Shown: positions 7,551 through 16,672 of the stretch, piece by piece
How positions within the stretch are numbered: the stretch's first letter is position 1
How the letters are laid out: each line of letters starts with the position of its first letter
Origin: CAMPJM01 sp964440915
GTDB taxonomy: Bacteria; Bacteroidota; Bacteroidia; Cytophagales; Cyclobacteriaceae
Direction of reading: 5' to 3'
NCBI GenBank assembly: GCA_964440915.1
Contig: CAYTTV010000034.1
Coordinates: 1 to 37,756, forward strand
DNA length: 37,756 nt
Translations under genes and position numbers: made by a program
The notes under the pieces: generated by a model
Told to the model about the DNA's origin: nothing
Database searches by the model: none
Seen by the model: the letters and a program-made list of their open reading frames with translations, nothing else

Positions 7551-10500
7551 TTAGTATATGACTTTTACGGTTCCAGAGAGCTGTTTCCCTTCTTGATTTT
7601 CTATGCTGTAGAAATAGTTTCCAGGAGGTACCGGAGCGCCATTATGGGTTCCATCCCACTCTTTTTCAGCATTGTCTGAAGCAAATATTGTTTGACCATT
7701 TCTGTTAAAGATGCGGACTTTAACCGTTCCTGTCAGTCCTATATGCGATACGCCCCAAGTCCTGTTTTTCAAACTTCCATTTGGAAAAAGCACATTGGGA
7801 ATATTATCCTCCTTTAATTCATATTGGTATACAACCACTTTGAGCGTATTGCTCAGGGCTGCACCACAACCGAGCATAGCAATAGCCCGGCGGCGATAAT
7901 GAGTAGTTTGATATACAGGTAATGGCGGATTATAATCCTTTGCTAGTGCATTGGGAATCGCTTCGAAATCCACCCCATTGGTGGAGGACTCCCATTGGTA
8001 TAAAACACCTTCTCCTCCATCACCTTGTTCCAAGGAAATAAAAGGTTGCGGTATACTGCCATACCGAATATTCTGATCGCCAGCAATTTCTCCTGCTGCC
8101 AACTCATCCGTGACCCGCACCAATAGCGTATTGGAATATGCCATCGTACCACAGGTCGTACTGGATAGTACCGCTCGACGGAAATAAGTACTTTCTGTGA
8201 TCTCTCCTGGCGCATAACTTAGTGCTTCAGCATCAGCAATATCCTCCCAAGTAGTGTTATCATGTGAAAGCTGCCACTGATAACTGTATGGCCCTGCTTC
8301 ACCACTTGCGCTTTCTGCAGCAATCAGCTCTGAAGCAACGGCATTGGCACATATTACTTGTTCGCCTTCGATAATACCTCCTATCAATGGTTGATAAACA
8401 GGCAACGTTACCGTTTGAGAGGTCAGTTCAGGCTCACAGGTTCCACTAATTACTACCCGATATACATTGCCATTCATATCGGCAGTAACACCGGCGATGG
8501 CTAACCTAGCAGTTGTGGCCCCTTCATAATTCCCTTCATCTGTCAAGGCTTCAAATCCATTGCCTTTATCTAACTCCCACTGAAAAGACAGCCCATCTCC
8601 TTCGGCCAATACTTCAAGAGCAGTACTGGCACCTGCACACAGCCAATCAGGCGTTTGAGGCTCATTGACAATAGCAGGCTGGTTATATACATTCAATACA
8701 ACATTATCGGAAATAACAGATGCTTCACATGCACTTACCACAACCCTGTATAAATTCCCGTGCATAGCACTCTCGACCGTGTTGACCAGTAAAGTGGCGG
8801 TAGTAGCACCTCCATAAGTTGTATTATCAATAATATTGGAGAAATCTATACCATTAAGGCTAATTTGCCATTGATAGACCAAGTTTGAGCCTGTTGCATC
8901 CACACTAAACGTGGCTGCAGTCTCAGGACATACTGTAACATCAGCAGGAGCAACCACAATGGCCGCAGGATAGCAAAAGTCTGATGGGATAACGGTCAAT
9001 ACAGCGCTTTTTGTTGCTGACGCACCATTTTCTCCTATAGCGACCATCCTATAGCGGTATCCGTCCATGGCAATAGTGGCAAAGGTGATTTGCAACTGAG
9101 GTGTTTGCGTATTGCTATAAGTGGCATCCTCGGCCATATCAACAAAACCACTTCCATCATTTTTATTTACCTGCCACTGATAGGCAAGGCCACTCCCGGC
9201 AGCCACTCCTTTTAATGTCACATTATCTCCTTCTACAATGGTGACATCTTTGGGCGAAACACTAATCTGTGGACCCACTTTAAATTCATAGACAAAAGCC
9301 CTTCTCCCCCCATCGCTGCCGTTACGGTAGGAATAGTACAATATGCCGTTCCCCCTATCCATGGCAGCACCGTAGTGCCCAGTACCATTGGGCGTGGCAG
9401 GCTCTCCTCCTACCAACGACCAAGCGGTGCCATCGAAAGCCATGAAGACGCCCCGTCCCAAGCCACCATCATTGAAACTTACATAGGGCCGGTTGTCCAG
9501 ACCAAAAAACAGCTTGTTCGTGCCTTCATTGGCTTTGATGCTTCCTGAAGAGAAACCAGCGTTGCCCACAGGCACCCAAGCACTTCCATCGAACTTCATT
9601 ACCGTTGCCTTGTCCAAGGTGACATCATTGAACAGTACATGCGGAACATCGTTGTTGTCCAGAGCAAGGAAAGGGTTGTTGACCTGGGCACCCCCTGGGG
9701 CAGCAAAGCTCGCCGTCCCCACCACCTCCCAGTCTGTGCCGTTATACTTCTTGACGGTCGCTCCCCAACCATTCTCTTCATCATGATAGCCCACATAAGG
9801 CACATTGTCCTTATCGAAGACGATAGAGGCGAAGTCTGAGGCCTTGCCAGAAACATTGGGCCCCAATTGCGCCCACTCGCCGTCCTCAAGCCTGATCACC
9901 CGCCCCTTATTATCAGTGATGTCCCGGTAAAAAACATGGGGCACATTGTTGTAGTCGAAGTTGATATAGGTGTAACGTACTGCATGGCTAGTAGCTGTCG
10001 CACCACTGCCCACTGTTTCCCATTCCGTCCCATTGAACCGCTTCACCACCATCTGGTCGCCCTGCTCATTGTCCTGGAAGGCAATGTACGGCACGTTATT
10101 CCTGTCCACTTTGACATAAGGGAAGATTGACTTGTTTGGATTCCATACAGTCTTAAAGGGTTCTCCTACTGGAACCCACTCTCCATCCACTCGCTTGCTC
10201 ACGCGCATACCATCCACATCGTAGGCAATATAAGGCGTGCCCTCACTGTCCACATCCATAGAGGTCCAGACAGCACCGCCAGTAGAGGCAGGGCCGCCTA
10301 TCCATGAGGAGGGCTGTGGAATAACCCTTAGTTCTCCTACAGCCGATTGAGTTTGTCCACACATTGAAGCGGCTACAACACTATATTCATATCCGTTCAT
10401 CGCTGCGGCCGCTCCAGTAATCTGTAGGCTATTGGTTGTGGTGCCAGTATAGGAGGCATCATCTGTTATAAGTACCAGGCCATTGCCATCGTTGTGGTCA

Positions 10501-11711
10501 ACAAACCATTGATAAGTAATACCATCCCCATTGGCTTCGGCTGTAAATGTTGCATCTTGTCCATCGTCCACTTCTATGTCTTCAGGCTGTGTTGCAAAAG
10601 TTGGATTACAATGAAACTCATAGACAAAAGCCCTTCTCCCCCCATCGCTGCCGTTACGGTAGGAATAGTACAATATGCCGTTCCCCCTATCCATGGCAGC
10701 ACCGTAGTGCCCAGTACCATTGGGCGTGGCAGGCTCTCCTCCTACCAACGACCAAGCGGTGCCATCGAAAGCCATGAAGACGCCCCGTCCCAAGCCACCA
10801 TCATTGAAACTTACATAGGGCCGGTTGTCCAGACCAAAAAACAGCTTGTTCGTGCCTTCATTGGCTTTGATGCTTCCTGAAGAGAAACCAGCGTTGCCCA
10901 CAGGCACCCAAGCACTTCCATCGAACTTCATTACCGTTGCCTTGTCCAAGGTGACATCATTGAACAGTACATGCGGAACATCGTTGTTGTCCAGAGCAAG
11001 GAAAGGGTTGTTGACCTGGGCACCCCCTGGGGCAGCAAAGCTCGCCGTCCCCACCACCTCCCAGTCTGTGCCGTTATACTTCTTGACGGTCGCTCCCCAA
11101 CCATTCTCTTCATCATGATAGCCCACATAAGGCACATTGTCCTTATCGAAGACGATAGAGGCGAAGTCTGAGGCCTTGCCAGAAACATTGGGCCCCAATT
11201 GCGCCCACTCGCCGTCCTCAAGCCTGATCACCCGCCCCTTATTATCAGTGATGTCCCGGTAAAAAACATGGGGCACATTGTTGTAGTCGAAGTTGATATA
11301 GGTGTAACGTACTGCATGGCTAGTAGCTGTCGCACCACTGCCCACTGTTTCCCATTCCGTCCCATTGAACCGCTTCACCACCATCTGGTCGCCCTGCTCA
11401 TTGTCCTGGAAGGCAATGTACGGCACGTTATTCCTGTCCACTTTGACATAAGGGAAGATTGACTTGTTTGGATTCCATACAGTCTTAAAGGGTTCTCCTA
11501 CTGGAACCCACTCTCCATCCACTCGCTTGCTCACGCGCATACCATCCACATCGTAGGCAATATAAGGCGTGCCCTCACTGTCCACATCCATAGAGGTCCA
11601 GACAGCACCGCCAGTAGAGGCAGGGCCGCCTATCCACTGTGCCTGTGCCATTTCCAAGGAAAAGCAGCAGACAAACAAAAAAGTTGAAATTCTTATAACC
11701 ATTGCGCTCAT
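7551..11711 (-). CDS. Surface protein: two identical beta-propellers, Ig-like domains, T9SS type-B sorting domain
   Basis: This 1386-residue secreted protein has a signal peptide cleaved after AQA (residue 24). Residues 26-365 and 470-809 are identical propellers. Each contains seven repeats of a pattern like 'VDRNNVPYIAF...VKRFNGTEWETVG', the expected number for a seven-bladed propeller. About five or six Ig-like domains (YQW cores, MxGxxYRVV ends) occupy roughly 370-465 and 810-1290. The last ~85 residues (NVLFPNGSLKNRTWGV ... IFNRNGQTIF ... WDGTHNGAPVPPGNYFY) form the CHU_C gliding-motility/T9SS type-B tail, which directs export and cell-surface or released localisation. It is co-transcribed with PorP/SprF downstream and SusD upstream. 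A surface glycan-binding or scaffold role in pectin capture is inferred; no catalytic motif was recognised. Confidence 0.85.
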   Translation of the reverse strand: MSAMVIRISTFLFVCCFSLEMAQAQWIGGPASTGGAVWTSMDVDSEGTPYIAYDVDGMRVSKRVDGEWVPVGEPFKTVWNPNKSIFPYVKVDRNNVPYIAFQDNEQGDQMVVKRFNGTEWETVGSGATATSHAVRYTYINFDYNNVPHVFYRDITDNKGRVIRLEDGEWAQLGPNVSGKASDFASIVFDKDNVPYVGYHDEENGWGATVKKYNGTDWEVVGTASFAAPGGAQVNNPFLALDNNDVPHVLFNDVTLDKATVMKFDGSAWVPVGNAGFSSGSIKANEGTNKLFFGLDNRPYVSFNDGGLGRGVFMAFDGTAWSLVGGEPATPNGTGHYGAAMDRGNGILYYSYRNGSDGGRRAFVYEFHCNPTFATQPEDIEVDDGQDATFTAEANGDGITYQWFVDHNDGNGLVLITDDASYTGTTTNSLQITGAAAAMNGYEYSVVAASMCGQTQSAVGELRVIPQPSSWIGGPASTGGAVWTSMDVDSEGTPYIAYDVDGMRVSKRVDGEWVPVGEPFKTVWNPNKSIFPYVKVDRNNVPYIAFQDNEQGDQMVVKRFNGTEWETVGSGATATSHAVRYTYINFDYNNVPHVFYRDITDNKGRVIRLEDGEWAQLGPNVSGKASDFASIVFDKDNVPYVGYHDEENGWGATVKKYNGTDWEVVGTASFAAPGGAQVNNPFLALDNNDVPHVLFNDVTLDKATVMKFDGSAWVPVGNAGFSSGSIKANEGTNKLFFGLDNRPYVSFNDGGLGRGVFMAFDGTAWSLVGGEPATPNGTGHYGAAMDRGNGILYYSYRNGSDGGRRAFVYEFKVGPQISVSPKDVTIVEGDNVTLKGVAAGSGLAYQWQVNKNDGSGFVDMAEDATYSNTQTPQLQITFATIAMDGYRYRMVAIGENGASATKSAVLTVIPSDFCYPAAIVVAPADVTVCPETAATFSVDATGSNLVYQWQISLNGIDFSNIIDNTTYGGATTATLLVNTVESAMHGNLYRVVVSACEASVISDNVVLNVYNQPAIVNEPQTPDWLCAGASTALEVLAEGDGLSFQWELDKGNGFEALTDEGNYEGATTARLAIAGVTADMNGNVYRVVISGTCEPELTSQTVTLPVYQPLIGGIIEGEQVICANAVASELIAAESASGEAGPYSYQWQLSHDNTTWEDIADAEALSYAPGEITESTYFRRAVLSSTTCGTMAYSNTLLVRVTDELAAGEIAGDQNIRYGSIPQPFISLEQGDGGEGVLYQWESSTNGVDFEAIPNALAKDYNPPLPVYQTTHYRRRAIAMLGCGAALSNTLKVVVYQYELKEDNIPNVLFPNGSLKNRTWGVSHIGLTGTVKVRIFNRNGQTIFASDNAEKEWDGTHNGAPVPPGNYFYSIENQEGKQLSGTVKVIY
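9286..10304. repeat. 1,019-bp direct repeat, copy 2 (propeller 2)
   Basis: This copy matches 10618-11636 at a constant offset of 1,332 bp (444 codons). Every stretch compared by eye is identical, and several long translations in other frames are also identical, so there are few or no silent differences. The repeat looks more G/C-rich than the flanking Ig-coding DNA. Confidence 0.92.
10618..11636. repeat. 1,019-bp direct repeat, copy 1 (propeller 1)
   Basis: This is the upstream copy in gene orientation, starting at the codon for Trp26 just after the signal peptide. It is separated from copy 2 by 313 bp (10305-10617) encoding one Ig-like domain. Identity breaks sharply at both borders: TCCACTG against TCCATGA at the high-coordinate end. 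Confidence 0.92.
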
Positions 11712-11790
11712 AAGCGATAAATTTTAAAATCTTTATATATTCTATGTCTCAAGCAATACCCACAAATTGCAGGTACTCCCAGTTAAGTTC

Positions 11791-13464
11791 TTACCATTCA
11801 AACGGCAAGAACCAGTTTTCTCTGTTCATCAATCGATCCCTCACTTCAGTGGCCCGGGGATCTCCTGCTTTGTGTAATTTTTCATAGACCTTATCGGCCA
11901 AGAAAGCAGGATCATTACGCCGTATGGCAATGCGCAGCAAATCTTGCCACCTATGCCCTTCAAAAGCAAGGTCCAGTGCTGCCTCTCTAACCAATGCATT
12001 TTCAATAATCATGGTAGAATCCGTTTCAAATTGCAAGTTGCCATCTAAAGGCGTCAGGCCCATTCGACCTCTTATTCCAACACTTCTATACCATGGTCCT
12101 CTAAAGCTTGGATAATTTCCTTCACGCGCATCGAAATCATAAGGAGGAGGTTCGTGGGTTTGTTGGATATGGGTAACATCCCGATTATCAACATCAGGAT
12201 TGGGATCGTAGGTGAGCTGAAGCCCATCATTGAGTATAGCGTAGGCTACCCTGTGTTTTCCATCTCGATTAGCTGCTTCCGCAAAGCGCAAATGCACCAT
12301 GGTAGCCCGAGCCAAGAACCAATTCCCAGGCTTATCAAGCAGGATATTCTGCGTCATATTTTGCAAGTATTTGTATGCCACAGGCTCCCCTAAAAAATAT
12401 CGTGCGGCTTGATATGCCCTAGGGTCGACAGGTGTGTTGTCTATACGGTTCTCTATTTCCCACATATCTATTATTGATTGAGAAGGCTTCAGTAAATACT
12501 GCCCATTTATATTGGAAAACAGGTCGTAAAAAGGGTTCTTAGGACTAAAATTGGGTGAAAAAGGAAGGTCCCAAATCCATTCATGGTCCCAAGCCCTAGT
12601 CTGTGATCCCGTAAATGCCGTTACCAAATCAAATGCATAAGTACCCCAAGCAATTTTATATTTCATGTACAGATCTTCGCCTGCAGCAGTTGACGCCTCT
12701 TCCATAATATCCCTATAGTAGGTAGCCGCTTGCGTATAATTTCCTTTCCATAAATAAAGGTCTCCCAAAACCAGCTTTTTATTAATGAAAAACTTTTGGG
12801 TATTAAAACCATCAATATTGGTAACGAGTGAGCTGTTGGCGGCATAGTTTCCTTTATAAGGCAGGTCTTCCATAAACTGGATCAACTGATCCAACAAATC
12901 ATCCAAGTGCAAAACAGGAAATTTAGACTGGTCATATAGGTCATCGACGTTTGACAATGCATCAGTGATATATGGCACTTCTCCATAGGTGATCCCCAAC
13001 TGTAGGTATAGCCAACTTCTTAGTGCACCAATGTCGGAATACCGCTCCAAGAACTCCGTCTGCTCAATTTTATTTTCTTCCACCATGATCTCGAGGTTCT
13101 CCATAACATCATTGCAATTGATGATTACCTCATAGTAAGGTTTTGGATCAGCATATTTATTCCCGATGCTTACCTCATGATAATTGATTTCAAGCAAATC
13201 TGGATTGGCGGCTGCATTGCCCGTAATATTGATCAGATCTCCCCTTAGTTCGTTTAACACAACATGCTGTTCGGCGAGTGTCACGAATTTGCCGTAAATC
13301 CCTATGACAGCAGCATCAGCATCAAAAATATTCTGATAAGCCTGATCATAATCAACTGATGTTTCGGGCTTTATGTCAAACATATCGTTACAAGACAACA
13401 AGCTTACTATCACCATTGAAACCCAAAAGGTGCGGTTTATAACTTTAAATATTTCCCTTTTCAT
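11791..13464 (-). CDS. SusD/RagB-family outer-membrane glycan-binding lipoprotein (pair 1)
   Basis: This 557-residue lipoprotein has the lipobox LLSC (Cys25) followed by NDMFDIKPETSVDYDQAY, the standard SusD opening. TPR-like helices follow, with YSDIGALRSWLYLQLGITYGEVPYI near residue 140 and a late AALDLAFEGHRWQDLLRIAIRR segment, which is the SusD C-terminal signature. It caps the partner SusC channel on the cell surface and binds oligosaccharide. It lies 33 bp downstream of SusC pair 1 and 79 bp upstream of the propeller/Ig gene. It stops at WFLPFEW without the usual 'E...N..L.QNPGY' tail seen in the other SusD here, a possible natural C-terminal shortening. Confidence 0.9.
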   Translation of the reverse strand: MKREIFKVINRTFWVSMVIVSLLSCNDMFDIKPETSVDYDQAYQNIFDADAAVIGIYGKFVTLAEQHVVLNELRGDLINITGNAAANPDLLEINYHEVSIGNKYADPKPYYEVIINCNDVMENLEIMVEENKIEQTEFLERYSDIGALRSWLYLQLGITYGEVPYITDALSNVDDLYDQSKFPVLHLDDLLDQLIQFMEDLPYKGNYAANSSLVTNIDGFNTQKFFINKKLVLGDLYLWKGNYTQAATYYRDIMEEASTAAGEDLYMKYKIAWGTYAFDLVTAFTGSQTRAWDHEWIWDLPFSPNFSPKNPFYDLFSNINGQYLLKPSQSIIDMWEIENRIDNTPVDPRAYQAARYFLGEPVAYKYLQNMTQNILLDKPGNWFLARATMVHLRFAEAANRDGKHRVAYAILNDGLQLTYDPNPDVDNRDVTHIQQTHEPPPYDFDAREGNYPSFRGPWYRSVGIRGRMGLTPLDGNLQFETDSTMIIENALVREAALDLAFEGHRWQDLLRIAIRRNDPAFLADKVYEKLHKAGDPRATEVRDRLMNRENWFLPFEW

Positions 13465-13497
13465 AAGACAATACTGTTATTTCATACTAATTATTTG

Positions 13498-16400
13498 CTA
13501 CAGCCCGAGCCGTACCCCTAATAAAATTGACCTGAATTGCGGCGTTAAGCCATTATCAACCCCTTGAGCAAAAATGCTTTCTCCAGCACTGAACTCTGGA
13601 TCATAACCCAAGTACTTGGTCCAGGTCACCAGATTGTTTGCCGTAGCATAAATCGAGAGATACTTGATGTACTGATTATCGAAGGGCATATCATATTTTA
13701 ATGTAAGTGTCCTTAACCGAAGGTATGATCCATCTTCAATCCAGCGGTCAGAAAAACGAGCATTGCCCATAGGGTCTCCCCACGATGCTCTCGGCACATC
13801 TGTTACCTGACCATCGGTCCTCCACCTGTTGTTTACATGCTCGGTTTGATTCTCTGAACCAGACATGGACTCTAAACGGGCGCGGGTATAATTGAAGAGA
13901 TCGTTTCCTTTGCTGAAAGTGAATACTGCATCCACCGTAAACCGCTTATAAGTAATGGCTGAACTGAACATACCAGTAAAATCCGGATTGGGATTTCCAA
14001 TCACCACCATATCCTTTTCATTAATGACATTATCTCCATTCTGATTTACAAATCTGATATCGCCTCCCTGAAAAAACTTGTAATCTCCGCTGGGCGTTCT
14101 GGTGCTATAGCCTTCGTTCATAGCTTCGGCATTTGTGGTATAAACGCCATTGGTTTTATATCCATAAAACAGGTTGGCTTGCTCCCCTACCCTGGTAAGG
14201 ATATTAGCTCCCGCAAATTGCGTTATGATCTGTTCATTGGGAAGCCTTGTGATTTCATTGCTGTATTTTGCAATGTTGAAAGTAACGTCCCATCTAAGTG
14301 CCTCATTATTGATCAGGCGGCTGTTCAGTGTAAGCTCCACTCCATTGCTTTCCATTGCACCATTATTAGTGAACATATAATCTAACCCTGCCACACTGGT
14401 CAATTCTTCCCGAATGAGCATATTGTCTGTCGTATTTTTATATATATCCAAGCTAACTGCTAAACGCTCATTCAAAAAAGCAAAGTCTGCTCCTAAGTTT
14501 AACTTCTTGTGCGTCTCCCACTGCAATGTAGGGTTGGCAATATTACCAATCACAAGCCCTTGCAATCCCAGAAGGTTTTGGGACACATAGTATTTTCTGG
14601 CAGTATAGTTACCAATATCGTCGTTACCGGTCAGGCTATAAGTTGCACGGATCTTCAGCACATCTACATAATCAAAGCGGCTCATAAAATTTTCAGACGA
14701 AATCAACCAGCCAACACCAACGGAAGGAAAAGCACCAAATTTAGCGTTCATAAAGTTTATGCCATCTGCTTCTTGGCCAAATCGTGAAGAACCATCCATT
14801 GCCACATTGAACAACAGGAAGTACTTTTGTAAGAAATCATAGTTAATCCCCGCGTACAAGTTCATCCATCGCCACTGCCCTATGGTTCCTCCAGCGCTGC
14901 GTAGCATGGTTGATCCAGTCCCTACACTTCTCAACTCATCTGTAGCCGAATTAAAACCTAGCCCATAGTCATGCTCGTTTTTACTGTCAATATATCTTAT
15001 CCCTATGTTCGCATTCAACCGGTGGATGTCGTTAAAGACATTGCTATAAGACAGTCTCGTATCGTTGTAAATTGAAAATAGTCGCTCTATTTGGCTGCCC
15101 ATTCTGCTTTCTGCAACATCATTGTCCAGTGTGTCAGCCAACACCCCAAACCTTGGCACAAAGAAGCTTTCTCGAACTTTGTCGTAGGTTACGCCAAACT
15201 GGGTACTCGCTCTCAAATATTTATTGAAATCATAGTTGAATTTGACAGAACCGAAAAAACGATAATTCTTACTTAATGCCTGCATATTATTCACTATCGC
15301 AGCGGGGTTCCCTACATTAAAGTAATCGACATCGGAAAAATTAGGAGATAAAACACCGCCATCGGAAATACTTCTGGGGCCTGTAAAAGGTGCCTTGATA
15401 AGGCTCAAATAAATAGGATTTGTTTTAAAAGCCTGCCCTTGATCGGACAGATCTTGCTCTCCATAACTAAAGCCTAGGTTAGCATTGACCGTGAGCTTGG
15501 GAGACATGTTAAGGTCTGCGTTAAATCTTGTGTTATAGCGTTTAAAGTCGGTATTCTGAACAATGCCACCTTGATCGAGGTAGCCTAAGGATAATGCATA
15601 CTTCGCAATATTGTCGCCGCCGGTCACTCTTAGGTAATAGTTTTTGCTATAACTCTTTTGGAATACCTCTTTCTGCCAATCCGTATTATTGTGGTAGTTA
15701 TAATAACCTGGAACAGTTGTGTTATCATTCATAAACGGAAGGTTTTCTATCTGATTGACAGTGTAGCCACTCCCTTGTAAAACCTCCGATAGATATGTTC
15801 TGTAACTGTGTGCATCCATTACCGGCATATGTTCAGGCACGGAATTCACCCCAGCATAAGCCGCAAAATCTATCTTCGTGACGAGTTCCTCAGCATGCCC
15901 AGTAGTGATAATGATGGCACCATTTGCCCCTTTGGCGCCATAAATGGAAGAAGCATCCTTGATCACCGTAATATTGTCGATATCTTTAATGTCTATATGG
16001 TTTAAGGGATTGATGAAGTTATTGTTGATCAAAGACCCTTCGCTTCCTTCCATGTCATAGATCATTCCATCTATGACAATCAGCGGTTTATTGGTTGTAT
16101 ACAAAGAGGAGTAGCCTCTCAGCACCATGCTTCCACCCATACCTGGTGCGCCGGATCTTCTTATAATGTCCAGCCCTGCTACCTTCCCTTGTAAATAGTT
16201 TTCGGGTGTTTCTGCAGAAACTTGCCATTTATCCCTTTCGGTGTTGATCGTAGTGACTGCACTTACAGTATTCACTAGCGGCATTCTAACATCATTGGGC
16301 AAGGTAGCAAAACCATAATGGGAGTTGAATAGCCCACTATACAAGCTTATGATAAGCTCCGTTCTGCCTTTTAGGGGAACCTCTTTTCTTTGATACCCCT

Positions 16401-16656
16401 CCCCTGTAATAATGACCACCGATGAGGCAGTAGGCGCTACCAAGGTAAACCTTCCATCCACATCGGTTAAATCAGCAGAAAATCCTGAGATACCAACATT
16501 TATCCCTGGCAGAGGTCGCCCAGTAGCAGCATCGAAAACCGTACCCTCCACAATGGTCGGCCCTGAGTCCGATTGGGCCCATAATCCGGTTGAAAAGACT
16601 ATTAAAGTCAGTATAAGTGCTATCTTCCGTATTTTATTTATAAAAATCTGCATCAT
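13498..16656 (-). CDS. SusC/RagA-family TonB-dependent transporter (pair 1)
   Basis: This 1052-residue outer-membrane channel for oligosaccharides works with the following SusD. The signal peptide ends at LWAQ (about residue 28). A carboxypeptidase-regulatory-like domain covers about 35-110 (VEGTVFDAATGRPLPGINVG). The plug domain, about 140-255, contains LQGKVAGLDIIRRSGAPG, LRGYSSLYTTNKPLIVIDGM and ITVIKDASSIYGAKGANGAI. The remainder is a beta-barrel rich in aromatic strand ends, with a C-terminus of FRSILLGVRLGL. There is no STN secretin-like extension, so it does not look like an anti-sigma-coupled transducer. The start lies 16 bp after the FAS1 gene at 16673, consistent with operon co-transcription. 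Confidence 0.92.
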   Translation of the reverse strand: MMQIFINKIRKIALILTLIVFSTGLWAQSDSGPTIVEGTVFDAATGRPLPGINVGISGFSADLTDVDGRFTLVAPTASSVVIITGEGYQRKEVPLKGRTELIISLYSGLFNSHYGFATLPNDVRMPLVNTVSAVTTINTERDKWQVSAETPENYLQGKVAGLDIIRRSGAPGMGGSMVLRGYSSLYTTNKPLIVIDGMIYDMEGSEGSLINNNFINPLNHIDIKDIDNITVIKDASSIYGAKGANGAIIITTGHAEELVTKIDFAAYAGVNSVPEHMPVMDAHSYRTYLSEVLQGSGYTVNQIENLPFMNDNTTVPGYYNYHNNTDWQKEVFQKSYSKNYYLRVTGGDNIAKYALSLGYLDQGGIVQNTDFKRYNTRFNADLNMSPKLTVNANLGFSYGEQDLSDQGQAFKTNPIYLSLIKAPFTGPRSISDGGVLSPNFSDVDYFNVGNPAAIVNNMQALSKNYRFFGSVKFNYDFNKYLRASTQFGVTYDKVRESFFVPRFGVLADTLDNDVAESRMGSQIERLFSIYNDTRLSYSNVFNDIHRLNANIGIRYIDSKNEHDYGLGFNSATDELRSVGTGSTMLRSAGGTIGQWRWMNLYAGINYDFLQKYFLLFNVAMDGSSRFGQEADGINFMNAKFGAFPSVGVGWLISSENFMSRFDYVDVLKIRATYSLTGNDDIGNYTARKYYVSQNLLGLQGLVIGNIANPTLQWETHKKLNLGADFAFLNERLAVSLDIYKNTTDNMLIREELTSVAGLDYMFTNNGAMESNGVELTLNSRLINNEALRWDVTFNIAKYSNEITRLPNEQIITQFAGANILTRVGEQANLFYGYKTNGVYTTNAEAMNEGYSTRTPSGDYKFFQGGDIRFVNQNGDNVINEKDMVVIGNPNPDFTGMFSSAITYKRFTVDAVFTFSKGNDLFNYTRARLESMSGSENQTEHVNNRWRTDGQVTDVPRASWGDPMGNARFSDRWIEDGSYLRLRTLTLKYDMPFDNQYIKYLSIYATANNLVTWTKYLGYDPEFSAGESIFAQGVDNGLTPQFRSILLGVRLGL

Positions 16657-16672
16657 CGTTTTGCTATGGTTA

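Noticed and set aside
9493..11462. Paired identical small open frames in other frames of the propeller region
   Set aside because: They are shadows of the 1,019-bp repeat. Their only value is in showing that the two copies agree at silent positions.
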